A stretch of 64,000 nt of DNA from Corynebacterium sp. (lineage in GTDB: Bacteria > Actinomycetota > Actinomycetes > Mycobacteriales > Mycobacteriaceae), in the NCBI GenBank assembly GCA_030531005.1, contig JAUMTW010000008.1:67769-131768 (forward strand), in the 5' to 3' direction. Each line of letters begins with the position of its first letter. Within the stretch, counting starts at the first letter, position 1. A program made the position numbers and the translations under genes. Below are positions 26,345 through 36,472 of this stretch, piece by piece. Under the pieces are notes generated by a model. The model did not search any database. It worked only from the letters and a program-made list of their open reading frames with translations, and was not told the DNA's origin.

Positions 26345-27187
26345 CTAGCCTCGCTGCCAGTAACTGGCTACGGTAACTGCATCACGGGAGGCAGCCGCAT
26401 CATGCACGCGTACTGCCCAGGCGCCAGCTTGAGCAGCCAGGGCAGTTATCGCCGCTGATGCCGCATCGGCATCCTGTGGGCCGGCCTCCATACCACGCTC
26501 TGTGCGCAGCGCTACCAAAAAACGCTTACGTGAAGCTCCAACGAGCACTGGGAATCCGGCTTCGCGTAGCCGCGGCAGGCCGGCGAGCAACTGCCAATTT
26601 TCCTGGGCATTTTTGGCAAAGCCGAGGCCTGGATCCCAAATAATATTGTCTGCAGTAACGCCAGTAGCCAGCGCCGCATCTGTGCAGCGTTGCAAGTGTG
26701 TATAGACGTGGTTAATGACATCACCCTCATGCTCGCCCTGGCCGGCAGCATCCCCAAACGCCTGGGTATTCCAGTGCATCAAAGCACAGGGCACCGCAGT
26801 ATCTGCCATCACTGCATACATTGCCGGATCAGCAAGACCGCCGGAGACATCATTAATGAGCACTGCCCCAGCATCAACAGCGGCGGCGGCAACCGTAGCA
26901 CGCATGGTGTCCACCGAACAGGCAATACCACGCTCGCATAATTCGCGTATCACTGGTACAACCCGCTGAGTCTCTACCTCTGCGGTCACCCGGGTTGCAC
27001 CGGGGCGAGTGGATTCCCCGCCGACATCAATAATGTCTGCACCGGCGGCCACCATTTCTTCGGCATGGGCAATAGCCTGGGGCAGGTCCAGGTAGGCACC
27101 ACCATCAGAAAAAGAATCAGTGGTGATATTCAGAATGCCCATTACCCGGGTGCGACCAATCGGGCGAAACAAAGCCTCATTCGGCAT
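26345..27187 (-). CDS. folP: Dihydropteroate synthase
   Basis: Condenses p-aminobenzoate with the pterin pyrophosphate; the sulfonamide target. Both family signatures are seen: MGILNITTDSFSDGG and GADIIDVGGESTRPG, and SRK near the C-terminus (GASRKRFL). Length 280 residues is normal. The ATG shares one base with the folE stop (TAATG), showing coupling. Confidence 0.96.
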   Translation of the reverse strand: MPNEALFRPIGRTRVMGILNITTDSFSDGGAYLDLPQAIAHAEEMVAAGADIIDVGGESTRPGATRVTAEVETQRVVPVIRELCERGIACSVDTMRATVAAAAVDAGAVLINDVSGGLADPAMYAVMADTAVPCALMHWNTQAFGDAAGQGEHEGDVINHVYTHLQRCTDAALATGVTADNIIWDPGLGFAKNAQENWQLLAGLPRLREAGFPVLVGASRKRFLVALRTERGMEAGPQDADAASAAITALAAQAGAWAVRVHDAAASRDAVTVASYWQRG

Positions 27188-27759
27188 TAAGCACCCCGGA
27201 TAAAGGTCAATGCTTCTGCGCGCGATGCCGCATTGGTCTGAAAACCACCACGTACTGCAGAGGTAGTGGTCACAGCACCTGGCTTACGAATGCCGCGCAT
27301 TCCCATGCATAGGTGCTCGCATTCGACGACCACGATCACTGAGTGCGCTTCCAGCTTGCGCTGCAAAGCATCAGCAACCTGGGAAGTTAGGCGCTCTTGG
27401 ACCTGGGGACGCTTGGCATAGAGATCTACCAGACGAGCGAGCTTAGACAGGCCAGTCACCTTACCGCTGGAGCCGGGAATATAGCCAATGTGTGCCTTGC
27501 CAAAGAAGGGCACCAGGTGGTGCTCGCACGTCGAGTACACCGGAATATCGCGAACCAGCACTAATTCTTGGTGGTCTTCATTAAAAACCTTCTCCAACAC
27601 GGAGTCGGGGTCGGTGTGCAGGCCCGCGAAGATTTCCTGGTAGGAACGCGCTACACGGGCCGGGGTTTCTTGGAGGCCTTCTCGGTCGGGGTCTTCTCCT
27701 ACGGCCAGTAAGAGTTCCCGAACTGCAGCTTCGGCGCGCTGTTGATCAAAGGTACTCAT
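27187..27759 (-). CDS. folE: GTP cyclohydrolase I
   Basis: First step of folate synthesis: GTP to 7,8-dihydroneopterin triphosphate. The 190-residue product has the zinc ligands in [16 protein letters not shown] and the third Cys in [11 protein letters not shown]. It overlaps ftsH by 4 nt upstream and folP by 1 nt downstream. Confidence 0.97.
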   Translation of the reverse strand: MSTFDQQRAEAAVRELLLAVGEDPDREGLQETPARVARSYQEIFAGLHTDPDSVLEKVFNEDHQELVLVRDIPVYSTCEHHLVPFFGKAHIGYIPGSSGKVTGLSKLARLVDLYAKRPQVQERLTSQVADALQRKLEAHSVIVVVECEHLCMGMRGIRKPGAVTTTSAVRGGFQTNAASRAEALTFIRGA

Positions 27760-30188
27760 GAACGCAGGTCCTCTTCTGGGTTCGGTGGGGTATGGCCAGC
27801 ATCATCAGTGACCTTGTCCTGCGCCTCATCAAGCATATCCGGGGCAACGGCCAGTGGAGTCTGCTCTGGTTCGTTATCCCCGACCGCACGGGTCTCGCGG
27901 TGGTCCGGCTGCTCATTTTCAGGCAAACGGAAGCCGATCTCCTCAACTTCCTGATGTCCCATGGGCTGCTCACCAGCACCGGCGGCATTCTCTGCATCCA
28001 CAACACCATTGAAACCTAAGCCACGTGGCTGGGCCGGGGGCTGCTTCTGCTTCTCAGCATCCTTTTTCTTAGAGTCTGCCGGTGGCCAGCCAGGAGCTGT
28101 CCAGTCTGCGGGTGGCGGGGTGCCGACATAGCGCTGCTCGCTTGGGGCATCCGTGGTTGGCTGCACTGCCTGTTTCTGAGCTAATTCCGCAGCCCGCTTT
28201 TCTCGAGCCTGCTGAGAAGCCTCCAATAAGGAAAAGGGCTTTGGTGGCTCTTCGCCACGCTCTAAGGCCAATTCGGTTGGGGTCTTTACTGGCTCGCGTC
28301 CCTCTTGTCGTGGGAAGCGGGCAGCTTCTTCTGGGAATACTTCCCCTAATGCGCGCGGCTCAATGCCTTCGAAAAGGGCCTCGAGGTCAGGGCGACGCAG
28401 GGTTTCCTTCTCCAGCAGCTTCGCAGCCAGAGTATCGAGGTAGTCGCGGTTTTCCGCCAGTATGTTGTAGGCCATCTCATGAGCCTTATCCATTAAATAC
28501 TGCATCTCGCGGTCTACCTCAGCAGCAACCTCTGGTGAATAGTCAATGGAACCTTGTCCACCGCGACCGGAGAATGGATCACCTTGGACCTCACCGTACT
28601 TCACGGTGCCCAAGGCTGGAGACATACCGTATTCGGTGACCATCGCCTTGGCAATCTGGGTGGCCTTCTCAATATCAGAAGAAGCACCCGTCGTTGGTAC
28701 GCCAAAGACCAGTTCTTCAGCCGCGCGCCCGCCCATAGCGAAAACCAGTTGGGCGAAAAGCTCGTTGCGGTTATACATGCCCTTATCGTCTTCGCCAGCA
28801 GTCATGGCATGACCACCAGTGCGACCGCGGGCCAAGATCGTGACCTTATAAACACGTTCAATATCTTGCAGCGCCCATGCCGATAGGGTGTGGCCACCTT
28901 CGTGGTAAGCGGTAATCTTCTTCTCTTGCTCGGAGATGATCTTCGAGGAGCGACGTGGACCACCAATAACGCGGTCAGTTGCCTCTTCTAAAGCATCGGC
29001 AGTAATTACATTGCCACCAATGCGAGCGGTAAGCAGCGCAGCCTCATTGAGCACATTTGCTAAGTCTGCACCGGACATTCCCGCGGTACGACGTGCCAAG
29101 GCCTTCAGATCCGCATCTTTGGAGAATGGCTTGCCTTTGGAGTGAACCTGTAGGATCTGCTCGCGGCCTTTCAAATCTGGGTTGCCCACTGGTATCTGGC
29201 GGTCAAAGCGGCCAGGGCGCAGCAGCGCAGGATCCAGAATATCTGGGCGGTTGGTTGCGGCCATCAAAATGATGCCTTCACGATCCCCGAAGCCATCCAT
29301 CTCAACGAGCAGCTGGTTCAAGGTCTGTTCGCGCTCATCATGGCCGCCACCCATGCCTGAGCCGCGCTGGCGACCCACGGCATCGATTTCGTCAACGAAG
29401 ATAATACAAGGACTATTCTCCCGTGCTTGCTTGAAAAGGTCACGCACGCGGGAAGCGCCCACACCGACGAACATTTCCACAAAGTCCGAACCGGAAATGG
29501 AGTAGAAAGGCACTCCTGCCTCACCGGCTACGGCACGCGCTAAGAGGGTCTTACCAGTGCCGGGAGGGCCATAAAGAAGCACGCCACGGGGAATTTTGGC
29601 GCCCAGCTCCTCATATCGGGAGGGGTCTTGGAGAAAGTCTTTGATTTCGTGCAGCTCATCAACGGCCTCGTCTGCACCGGCGACATCGGCGAAGGTGTTG
29701 GTGGGCATGTCCTTCGTTAGTTCCTTGGCCCGGTTTTGCCCGAAACCGAACATCCCCATGCCGCCGCCTTGCATGCGGGAGAAGAGGAACATCAGCAAGC
29801 CAAAGATCAGCAGTAACGGCAGCATATAGCCCAGCATGGAAGCAATAAAGCTCTGCTGAGTGACCTTAGTATTAAAGGATTCCGCCTCGGAACCGGCTAC
29901 GGCTTGATAAATATCCTCGGCTGCCCGGGCAGGGTACTTCGCCTGGATTTCGGTAATGTCACTTTGGCCCTCATATTCGATGCCGTCCTTGAGCTCAATG
30001 CGCAGGCGCTGCTCACGGTCGTCGATTTGGACTTCCTTAACATTCTTATCGGCTAATTGCTCTACGGCCACCGAGGTATCGACCTCACGGTACCCGCGGG
30101 TTTCATCACCCAATAAGGTGAAAACATAAATGCCCATCAATACTACGGCGGCGATAACACCCCACCGCAATACCTTATTATTCTTCAT
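27756..30188 (-). CDS. ftsH: Membrane ATP-dependent zinc metalloprotease FtsH
   Basis: Degrades membrane and short-lived cytoplasmic proteins. The 810-residue product has TM1 (~10-27), an extracytoplasmic domain, TM2 (~113-136), AAA+ with Walker A GPPGTGKT (207-214) and the second-region-of-homology, and the zinc site HEGGH (429-433) with the downstream Asp in [10 protein letters not shown]-terminal extension of ~150 residues is Pro/Glu/Gln-rich, as usual in Corynebacterium. The ATG at 30188 has only a weak ribosome binding site. First gene of the ftsH-folEPBK operon. Confidence 0.97.
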   Translation of the reverse strand: MKNNKVLRWGVIAAVVLMGIYVFTLLGDETRGYREVDTSVAVEQLADKNVKEVQIDDREQRLRIELKDGIEYEGQSDITEIQAKYPARAAEDIYQAVAGSEAESFNTKVTQQSFIASMLGYMLPLLLIFGLLMFLFSRMQGGGMGMFGFGQNRAKELTKDMPTNTFADVAGADEAVDELHEIKDFLQDPSRYEELGAKIPRGVLLYGPPGTGKTLLARAVAGEAGVPFYSISGSDFVEMFVGVGASRVRDLFKQARENSPCIIFVDEIDAVGRQRGSGMGGGHDEREQTLNQLLVEMDGFGDREGIILMAATNRPDILDPALLRPGRFDRQIPVGNPDLKGREQILQVHSKGKPFSKDADLKALARRTAGMSGADLANVLNEAALLTARIGGNVITADALEEATDRVIGGPRRSSKIISEQEKKITAYHEGGHTLSAWALQDIERVYKVTILARGRTGGHAMTAGEDDKGMYNRNELFAQLVFAMGGRAAEELVFGVPTTGASSDIEKATQIAKAMVTEYGMSPALGTVKYGEVQGDPFSGRGGQGSIDYSPEVAAEVDREMQYLMDKAHEMAYNILAENRDYLDTLAAKLLEKETLRRPDLEALFEGIEPRALGEVFPEEAARFPRQEGREPVKTPTELALERGEEPPKPFSLLEASQQAREKRAAELAQKQAVQPTTDAPSEQRYVGTPPPADWTAPGWPPADSKKKDAEKQKQPPAQPRGLGFNGVVDAENAAGAGEQPMGHQEVEEIGFRLPENEQPDHRETRAVGDNEPEQTPLAVAPDMLDEAQDKVTDDAGHTPPNPEEDLRS

Positions 30189-30365
30189 TCCCGCACCGGC
30201 TAAAACGCCAGAACCTTTCCTCGTAATATTTTAGCTGCTCAAGATCAACCAGCTTAGCCGGGAACTAGGATGCGAGAAAAATTCCGTGCCTCGCACTTCC
30301 ATTCAGTCCAAGCTGGGGCCTTAACTATTATTGCTACATACTTTATACCGCCCGCCGCCGTTTCC

Positions 30366-30396
30366 GGGCTGTGCCCGCTATGGGCGAACACAGCCC
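30366..30396. other. Nested hairpin in the structured ftsH-hpt intergenic region
   Basis: GGGCTGTG / CACAGCCC enclose a second helix (GCCC / GGGC). The surrounding 30330-30610 is GC-rich and holds further dyads (ATGCC..GGCAT, CTGCGCGCAG). It could be an untranslated leader, terminators or a small RNA; no protein gene is supported here. Confidence 0.45.
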
Positions 30397-30580
30397 TTCA
30401 TACCCATGCCTGCAGTGGAGGGCCGGCATGACTGGGGCTCCTAGGCGCTTCTTGGGACAAAACCTGGGCTGGAACAAAAGGAGCCCCGATTACCTGCTGC
30501 GCGCAGCGCCCGCCGGCCAGTAACCGACCCAGTAACAGCGCCCCGGCGCCCGCGGCCAGCATCATATCCATAAATAGCAA

Positions 30581-30606
30581 CAGCGCCACCGCTTCTGGTG
30601 ACGCTG
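30581..30606 (-). terminator. Probable hpt terminator
   Basis: A 10-bp stem with one mismatch (CAGCGCCACC / GGTGACGCTG), 6-nt loop, 62 nt past the hpt stop, followed on the minus strand by a T-rich stretch. Confidence 0.55.
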
Positions 30607-30668
30607 TTTATCGCTGGTGCCCGTGCCGAGCAGGCTGACCCTGCTGCGCTGCACAAATTATGGAGGAA

Positions 30669-31265
30669 TTAGGAATATACCTCTGGTCGCAAGGATCCAA
30701 CGAATGGCAGATCACGGTATCGCTCGGCATAGTCTAAGCCATAGCCGATGAGGAATTCATTCGGTAGATCGAATCCGATGTCGAAGAAATCGATCTCGGC
30801 CTTGACAGCATCTGGTTTGCGCAGCAAGGATACAACTTCCAGGCTCCGCGGTTTGCGACCGCGCAAGTTGCGAAGCAGCCACTTTAAGGTGAGGCCGGAA
30901 TCGATCACATCTTCGACCAAGATGACATCGCGGTCTGCAATATCGCGATCCAAATCCTTCAAAATGCGTACCACCCCAGAAGAAGTAGAAGCATTGCCAT
31001 AGGAGCTCACTGCCATAAATTCCAGCTGGTTTGGGATATCAAGGGCACGGGCGAAGTCCGTGATAAAGAATACTGCCCCTTTGAGCACACAAATTAAGAT
31101 GACATCGTTTTCGGTCTCCTTATATTTTTGGGATACCTTGGCTGCCATTTCAGCAATACGCGCTTGCAGTTGGTCTTCTGGAATCAGAACTTCCAAGACA
31201 TCATCCCCGTATGGATGGGGCGGGATAGGGTGGTTTTGGCCCTGGCTAATTTCCTGCACGGTCAT
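30669..31265 (-). CDS. hpt: Hypoxanthine phosphoribosyltransferase
   Basis: Salvages hypoxanthine and guanine with PRPP. The 198-residue product has the 13-residue PRPP motif [13 protein letters not shown] and the flexible-loop Ser-Tyr region ([13 protein letters not shown]). It overlaps the tilS stop by 4 nt, matching the conserved tilS-hpt pair. Confidence 0.96.
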   Translation of the reverse strand: MTVQEISQGQNHPIPPHPYGDDVLEVLIPEDQLQARIAEMAAKVSQKYKETENDVILICVLKGAVFFITDFARALDIPNQLEFMAVSSYGNASTSSGVVRILKDLDRDIADRDVILVEDVIDSGLTLKWLLRNLRGRKPRSLEVVSLLRKPDAVKAEIDFFDIGFDLPNEFLIGYGLDYAERYRDLPFVGSLRPEVYS

Positions 31266-32395
31266 GAGCTGCGTTTCTCCTGTGTTCTCACTTGCAACAT
31301 GCTCTTCCTACGGTACACTGCCCAGCCGCCAGATATGGCCACCTCCCCCTGTCCGTGCCAGCTATATACCAAAGCCATCACGGCAGCGCTCTGTCCTTGA
31401 CTCAGTGTGAGACCTGCTTGTTGCAGCCAGAGTCGGATGGTCTGAGCACTCAAGACCTCCGGGTGCCGGGCCAGTGCGCGAGCATTGAGCTGACCGCACA
31501 TATGCAGCTCTTGTAACTCTGCCGAGTGGCTGCACTCTGCCATCGGTTGCTGGATCTCTGCTAGCAGCACCCGAGCTTGGCTGGTGAGGTAGTGCTGGGC
31601 AGCTTGAGCTTGAGTTGCGGCGTAGGCAAGTGCGGGGATGATGTCCCCGCCACTGACCTCTGCTAGCAAGGGCATAACCTCATGACGCAGGGCCACGCGT
31701 CGAAAATCGCGATTCTGATTATGCGGGTCCTGCCAAATCTCTAAGCCCAATTCTTTACATGCTTGGGCAGTATCGGCTCGCCGCATGGTAAGAAATGGTC
31801 GCCAAAGCTCCACTCGTTCGCCAGCACTGGAAAAAATGGTGGTGGTTCGCTCCATGCCGTGAAAATTGGCGCGCACGAGATGCAAAAGACCAGTTTCGGC
31901 TTGATCTTCCATAGTGTGGGCAACGACGATGGGCAGCCCAGGGGCACTGAGCGCCTGGTAGCGTGCGGTGCGAGCTGCAGCTTCCATATTTTCACCTACA
32001 GGCACCTCGACGGGGACGACCAGCCCATATGCTCCACGTTCGCGCAATTGTGTAATCGCGGCAGTACTCACTGCAGCGCTACCGGCTTGAAGTTGATGAT
32101 CGACACTCACGGCATAGACCGGATACTGTTCTGCCACCATGGCGCAGGCCAAGGCCATGGAATCTGCCCCACCAGAGACGCCAAGTATGTAGGGCTGGTG
32201 CGGCATGCTGCGCACCGCAGCCCGCAAGCGTGCAAAGGCAGGACTCGTGCGCGGCCAAAAGGGCTGGCGGCGCATCGCAGGTGCTGCCTCATTGCCAGCA
32301 CCTGTAGCAACAGCCCCAATTGGCGGAGCGACCGTTGGTGAGGCGACAATTGGTGGGGCGAAAGCATCAAGCCCCCACGTGTTTCCCGGTGGCAC
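31262..32395 (-). CDS. tilS: tRNA(Ile)-lysidine synthase with N-terminal extension
   Basis: Modifies C34 of tRNA-Ile(CAU) to lysidine so that it reads AUA; essential. The PP-loop SGGADS is at about 74-79. The product is 377 residues if it starts at GTG 32395, which shares one base with the dacB stop (TAGTG) and has GGGAG 5 nt upstream. Homologues usually begin near the internal ATG (32275, MRRQPFWP), so ~40 extra residues with a five-residue Ala/Pro repeat are predicted. If the internal start is used the protein has 337 residues. Confidence 0.92.
   Translation of the reverse strand: MPPGNTWGLDAFAPPIVASPTVAPPIGAVATGAGNEAAPAMRRQPFWPRTSPAFARLRAAVRSMPHQPYILGVSGGADSMALACAMVAEQYPVYAVSVDHQLQAGSAAVSTAAITQLRERGAYGLVVPVEVPVGENMEAAARTARYQALSAPGLPIVVAHTMEDQAETGLLHLVRANFHGMERTTTIFSSAGERVELWRPFLTMRRADTAQACKELGLEIWQDPHNQNRDFRRVALRHEVMPLLAEVSGGDIIPALAYAATQAQAAQHYLTSQARVLLAEIQQPMAECSHSAELQELHMCGQLNARALARHPEVLSAQTIRLWLQQAGLTLSQGQSAAVMALVYSWHGQGEVAISGGWAVYRRKSMLQVRTQEKRSS
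32319..32363. repeat. Three tandem 15-bp units in the tilS 5' end
   Basis: Three units of ATTGGCGGAGCGACC type, each 15 bp and diverged at a few sites, encode [10 protein letters not shown] and APPIG-like pentapeptides in the extension of TilS. Confidence 0.6.
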
Positions 32396-33669
32396 TAGTG
32401 CTCCCGCAGCAAGGAGAGCATCTTATCCATGTGTGCCCGAGCATCCAGAATTGAGGCCTCATTAGAAATCAGGGCAAAGGTATAGAGGTGGCCTTCCACG
32501 CTGGGGACCACCCCAACCATGGCGCTGACTCCGGTTAGAGTACCGGTCTTAGCCCGCACCCAGCCTTTGCCTGTATCGGTGGTATAGCGCGTTTCAAGGG
32601 TGCCAGTACCGCCTGCAACGGGCATGCCCAGGATTACATTGTGCAAGGACTCTGTGGAGACCACGAGGTCCATGAGATCAGCGAAGAACATTGGACTGAT
32701 GCGATTATCAATGCTCAACCCAGAGTTATCGCTGACTTCGAGCCCGGAAACTGCCAGGCCCTGGTTGCCAAGTATCTCGAGAGTTGCCCCGACAGGATCC
32801 GTGCCGCTGAGCTCGCGGCCGATGGCTTCGGCCATCACATTATCGGAGTGGGCCATCATCTCATCCACCCGCTCACTTAAGGCGGCAGAACGCCAGGTGG
32901 CGACGGGCGTGCCCTCATCAGCTGGGGTGAATTCAGTGAGTGTGCGGATTTCTGCTTCTGGCAGCCCCAGGGTATTAGCTAGGTTACTTGCCACCTCGGC
33001 CATTGGTGTGGTGGTACGAGGCAGATCGCCGGTAGTCCCCTCTTGCCGCGCGCCATAGAGCATCGCTGGCTGCATAGGGGCGATATAGCCACCGGCAATA
33101 TCAGCTTCATCCCAACCACTATTAAATTCCTCGACTTGCCATACGGTGTTGCGGATCTCCACGGTGGTGATCGTGCTGAGATCCACATTGGCCTGGATTT
33201 GCGCGGCAAGATCGGCCAGGGCGGCATCATCAAGCCAAACATCACCGGCTGCATTGATGACTAAAGTGGTTGGATCTGGCTGAGTAATCGTAGTTTCTAT
33301 TTGCGCACCCGGGCCGAGCTCCAGGATGGCTGCCACTGAGGTAAGCATCTTGGTCGCAGAGGCTGGCAGCATCAAGGTTTCTGGCTGTGCAGAATAAATG
33401 GTTTGGCCACTGGTGGCATCACGAATGACTGCGGAGAATTCCCCCAGCTTGTCACTCCCGCCAAATTCAGCCAGCTGGGAGGTGAGCTCAGCCGTATCGA
33501 GGTTGGGAGTTGCTTGCAAAGCAGCAAGTCCGCCTGCAGGTGCGGCGATCGTGGTGGCAGCTGCCCCTTCATAATCATCTTGCTGATTTATTACATACGC
33601 TGTACCCAAAACTCCTGCAGTAATCGCAGTAATTGCAGTACAGCCAATCCACCATTGTCGCGCCTTCAT
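32395..33669 (-). CDS. dacB: D-alanyl-D-alanine carboxypeptidase/endopeptidase (PBP4, S13)
   Basis: Trims peptidoglycan cross-links outside the membrane. The 424-residue product has an N-terminal signal anchor (WWIGCTAITAITAGVLGTAYV), the SxxK motif S104-A-T-K107, the SxN motif in AHSDNVMAE, and KTG in RAKTGTLTG. All three active-site motifs are intact. It is the first gene of dacB-tilS-hpt and divergent from ppa. Confidence 0.94.
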   Translation of the reverse strand: MKARQWWIGCTAITAITAGVLGTAYVINQQDDYEGAAATTIAAPAGGLAALQATPNLDTAELTSQLAEFGGSDKLGEFSAVIRDATSGQTIYSAQPETLMLPASATKMLTSVAAILELGPGAQIETTITQPDPTTLVINAAGDVWLDDAALADLAAQIQANVDLSTITTVEIRNTVWQVEEFNSGWDEADIAGGYIAPMQPAMLYGARQEGTTGDLPRTTTPMAEVASNLANTLGLPEAEIRTLTEFTPADEGTPVATWRSAALSERVDEMMAHSDNVMAEAIGRELSGTDPVGATLEILGNQGLAVSGLEVSDNSGLSIDNRISPMFFADLMDLVVSTESLHNVILGMPVAGGTGTLETRYTTDTGKGWVRAKTGTLTGVSAMVGVVPSVEGHLYTFALISNEASILDARAHMDKMLSLLREH

Positions 33670-33965
33670 CGCCTCTATACCTTAATAGGGCGCTACAAAC
33701 TTGGAAAGTGCCCGCGCCGGAAAGCAAGGGGCAGCAGCCGATAGCTCTGCTCTAGAAGTGCAGTCTCCGCAGGTCCATGTACTTCCTGAGATGGCCAGCG
33801 CTGCTGCCAGCAATGCGCACACAACCGACCTCGATTACATTGGCAAGAAAGCAGCCCATCGGGGGCTTTCCGCCTACGGTTTTGGGCGTATGACCACAGT
33901 GCTACCTGCTAAAGCTGATGAAAAGCTGTATGATGTGAGAGCAGTTTCTAGTTTTCACCATGCCA
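33670..33965. other. dacB-ppa divergent intergenic region
   Basis: About 300 bp. A 95-codon frame (33701-33988) has no start signals, no recognisable family, and runs into the repeat and promoter of ppa, so it is taken as chance. Confidence 0.45.
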
Positions 33966-34002
33966 AGCTGAGTTTGAATCACAGCTGAGTTTGAATCACA
34001 GC
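33966..34002. repeat. 17-bp tandem duplication carrying the -35 of ppa
   Basis: AGCTGAGTTTGAATCAC occurs twice without spacer (33966-33982, 33983-33999) followed by the first 3 bases of a third copy. Each unit contains TTGAAT. Confidence 0.85.
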
Positions 34003-34020
34003 GTGGCGAAAGCCTATTAA
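33991..34020 (+). promoter_or_regulatory. ppa promoter
   Basis: TTGAAT in the second repeat unit, 18-bp spacer, TATTAA (34015-34020). The start of transcription would be about 20 nt before the GTG at 34046. Confidence 0.6.
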
Positions 34021-34045
34021 TCCCTAGTTGCTACAAGGAGTAATT

Positions 34046-34522
34046 GTGAGCATTGAAGTAACCATTGAGATCCCTAAGGGCTCGCGCAATAAGTACGAGG
34101 TTGACCACGAGACCGGCAAGGTTTACCTGGACCGTTACCTGTTCACCCCCATGGCGTACCCATTGGACTATGGTTTCATCGATCACACCTTGGGCGAGGA
34201 TGGCGATCCATTGGATGCCCTGGTTATTCTGCCAGAGCCAGTATTCCCAGGTGTCGTAGTGAAGGCTCGTCCACTGGGCGTTTTCAAAATGACAGATGAG
34301 GCCGGCGGCGACGATAAGCTGCTGTGCGTTATTGACGATCCGCGCTGGGAGCACTTGCAGGACATCACCGATGTGTCCAGCTTCCTGCGTGATGAGGTTG
34401 AGCACTTCTTCGTCCACTACAAGGATCTGGAGCCAAACAAGGAAGTGACTGGCTCTGGTTGGGCCGATAAGGCTGAGGCTGAGCGCATCTGGCAAGAATC
34501 TATCGATCGCTTCCAGGGCTAA
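34046..34522 (+). CDS. ppa: Inorganic pyrophosphatase
   Basis: Hydrolyses pyrophosphate and so drives biosynthesis. Family I enzyme of 158 residues with the metal-binding signature [11 protein letters not shown]. The GTG at 34046 has AAGGAG 7 nt upstream and gives the family N-terminus [17 protein letters not shown]. Followed after 3 nt by a rhodanese gene. Confidence 0.96.
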   Translation: MSIEVTIEIPKGSRNKYEVDHETGKVYLDRYLFTPMAYPLDYGFIDHTLGEDGDPLDALVILPEPVFPGVVVKARPLGVFKMTDEAGGDDKLLCVIDDPRWEHLQDITDVSSFLRDEVEHFFVHYKDLEPNKEVTGSGWADKAEAERIWQESIDRFQG

Positions 34523-34525
34523 CAT

Positions 34526-34819
34526 ATGCGCGAAGTACTCGTAACCGAGGTTCCGGCAGATGCTCAGCTCATTGATGTCCGGGAGACAGGCGAGTTCGCG
34601 GAAGTGCGCGCTGTGGGCGCACACAATATTCCGATGAGCATTTTCCCATCCCGCCTTCATGAGCTTGATGACGAGCGCGAGATCTACCTGATCTGCAAGG
34701 TTGGTGGTCGTAGTGCCCAGGTTGGCCAATACTTAGAGGCCCGTGGCTTAGAAGTCATTAATGTCGTTGGCGGCACCGATGCTTGGGTAGCAGCTGGACT
34801 GCCCACCGAGAGCGACTAA
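34526..34819 (+). CDS. Single-domain rhodanese-like protein
   Basis: A 97-residue rhodanese fold: LIDVRETGEF for the Asp/Arg pair and the active-site loop CKVGGRS with the catalytic Cys. Such proteins carry persulfide sulfur to acceptors; the partner here is unknown. It lies 3 nt after ppa and has no own promoter, so it is co-transcribed. Confidence 0.85.
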   Translation: MREVLVTEVPADAQLIDVRETGEFAEVRAVGAHNIPMSIFPSRLHELDDEREIYLICKVGGRSAQVGQYLEARGLEVINVVGGTDAWVAAGLPTESD

Positions 34820-34844
34820 TTCCTCTGGCATCATTGCGATCTAT

Positions 34845-34868
34845 GGCCCCCATTCGTGGGGGCTATTT
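34845..34868 (+). terminator. Terminator of the ppa operon
   Basis: A 7-bp stem GCCCCCA / TGGGGGC with a TTCG tetraloop, followed by TATTTT. Confidence 0.8.
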
Positions 34869-35073
34869 TCTGTGCTGCGCTTGCTCGCACGCGACCACTA
34901 CACAACTTCTATATCACTGCGATGTTCGGTACGCATGTGAAACCTGGTTTTACGTGCACGTTTTGAGCACGTCACTCATCATGGCAGCAGCTGTGCAGCA
35001 ATATGCCGATGAGCTGGCAGAAATGTGGCCAGTCTGGCATGAGAATTCCGCCACCTCCCGCCCCTACCCGGGA

Positions 35074-35079
35074 TATAAT
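35074..35079 (+). promoter_or_regulatory. -10 element for leaderless ppk2
   Basis: A consensus TATAAT lies exactly 6 nt before ATG 35086, which decides this start over in-frame ones up to 300 nt upstream. Confidence 0.65.
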
Positions 35080-35085
35080 CGGAAT

Positions 35086-35988
35086 ATGGCAAGTACTGAT
35101 AATGATCTCCCCGTTGTTGACCTCGCAGCTACTGCTGGCTATTCCGTGGATGACTCCGACGAGGATGATCCGGTGCTGCTGACCCCAGAGGGAACTCCAG
35201 TAGAAACGTGGCGGGAGGACTACCCCTACGATGAGCGAATGACCCGCAAGGAATACGATCATATTAAGCGTTCCCTGCAAATTGAGCTGCTCAAATGGCA
35301 AAACTGGACCAAGGACACCGGCCAACGCCACATCATCATCTTCGAAGGCCGCGACGCCGCCGGTAAGGGTGGCACCATTAAGCGTTTCAACGAGCACCTC
35401 AACCCCCGTGGCGCCCGCGTTGTGGCCCTGGAAAAACCTTCGCCACGCGAATCGACCTCGTGGTATTTCCAGCGCTACATCCAGCACTTCCCAGCTGCCG
35501 GAGAGATTGTCTTCTTCGACCGCTCCTGGTACAACCGTTCTGGTGTGGAGCGAGTTATGGGATTCTGCACCGAATCGCAACACGCTGAGTTTCTGCGCGA
35601 AGTCCCCATGCTGGAGAATATGATTCTCGGTTCAGGCATTTCGCTCACGAAGCTATGGTTTTCTGTTTCCCCCAAGGAGCAGCGCACCCGCTTTGCGATC
35701 CGCCAAATTGACCCAGTGCGCCAGTGGAAGCTTTCGCCTATGGACATTGCTTCATTGGATAAATGGGATGACTACACCCGCGCGAAGGAAGAGCAGTTCC
35801 GCTACACCGACACCGATGAGTCGCCGTGGATCACGATCCGCTCAAATGACAAGAAGCGGGCGCGCATTAATGCAATGCGGTATGTGCTTAACAAGTTCAA
35901 TTACACCAACAAGGACTATGAGCTCGTAGGCGAGCCAGATCCTAATATCGTAGTTCGCGGGCGCGAGCGCATTGGTGAGGCCTACTAG
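35086..35988 (+). CDS. ppk2: Polyphosphate kinase 2
   Basis: Makes or uses polyphosphate with nucleoside di/triphosphates. One-domain class of 300 residues. Walker A GRDAAGKGG (88-96), Walker B with FFDRSWYNRSGVERVMGF, and the lid EQRTRFAIRQ are all present. The mature start at 35086 fits family length (~300) and the consensus -10. It neighbours ppa, but the terminator at 34845 separates them. Confidence 0.93.
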   Translation: MASTDNDLPVVDLAATAGYSVDDSDEDDPVLLTPEGTPVETWREDYPYDERMTRKEYDHIKRSLQIELLKWQNWTKDTGQRHIIIFEGRDAAGKGGTIKRFNEHLNPRGARVVALEKPSPRESTSWYFQRYIQHFPAAGEIVFFDRSWYNRSGVERVMGFCTESQHAEFLREVPMLENMILGSGISLTKLWFSVSPKEQRTRFAIRQIDPVRQWKLSPMDIASLDKWDDYTRAKEEQFRYTDTDESPWITIRSNDKKRARINAMRYVLNKFNYTNKDYELVGEPDPNIVVRGRERIGEAY

Positions 35989-36078
35989 TTTCACCCTTCG
36001 AGCAAACAGCACCTTCACCGGAATCGTCTTTCGACGCTCTTTTCGAGGCAGCAACGCTATCCACCGTCAGTACTTCAA

Positions 36079-36118
36079 ATATGCCGTCAGATGCCTGAAG
36101 AGAACTCTGACGGCATAT
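36079..36118. terminator. Perfect 13-bp inverted repeat after ppk2
   Basis: ATATGCCGTCAGA / TCTGACGGCATAT with a 14-nt loop, 91 nt past the ppk2 stop. No T-run follows, so it may be a terminator or RNA-stabilising hairpin. Confidence 0.5.
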
Positions 36119-36472
36119 CAGGTTATCTCCGCGTAAACTGGACACATTAACCAGCAGCTTTACGGAGGGTACAGAGCACCCAGTAAGTGCGCTTACACTA
36201 TAAGTGTCCTGCCTTTCAACGTGCAGAATTAGTTTTGCTTTAAACCGGCCTAACCAACATACACTTCATCTTTACTATTTTGCGACGGCCGCACCCCGCG
36301 CATGCCGCTACCAGTAATAAATATGAACATAACGTACTTGATGCGAAATTAAATGGATAGATAGATCTCATGTAATCACGGCTCCTCTAAGGCCACCTGT
36401 AGTTACCTGCTCCACAATCAAAGGGGCTAGAATAGCCGAAAAGCCCATAATCTTCTCACCCGAAAGCTGGAT
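36119..36472. other. Upstream region of the chelatase operon
   Basis: About 350 bp, AT-rich in the second half. It contains a 5-3-5 palindrome ACACT-ATA-AGTGT (36195-36207) and TAGAAT near 36429, 40 nt before cobN. No cobalamin riboswitch core was recognised. Confidence 0.45.

Noticed and set aside
30398..30589. 63-codon hydrophobic frame near ftsH
   Set aside because: Its GTG start sits inside the probable hpt terminator hairpin and it has no ribosome binding site.
33701..33988. 95-codon frame upstream of ppa
   Set aside because: It ends within the tandem repeat/promoter of ppa and resembles no family.
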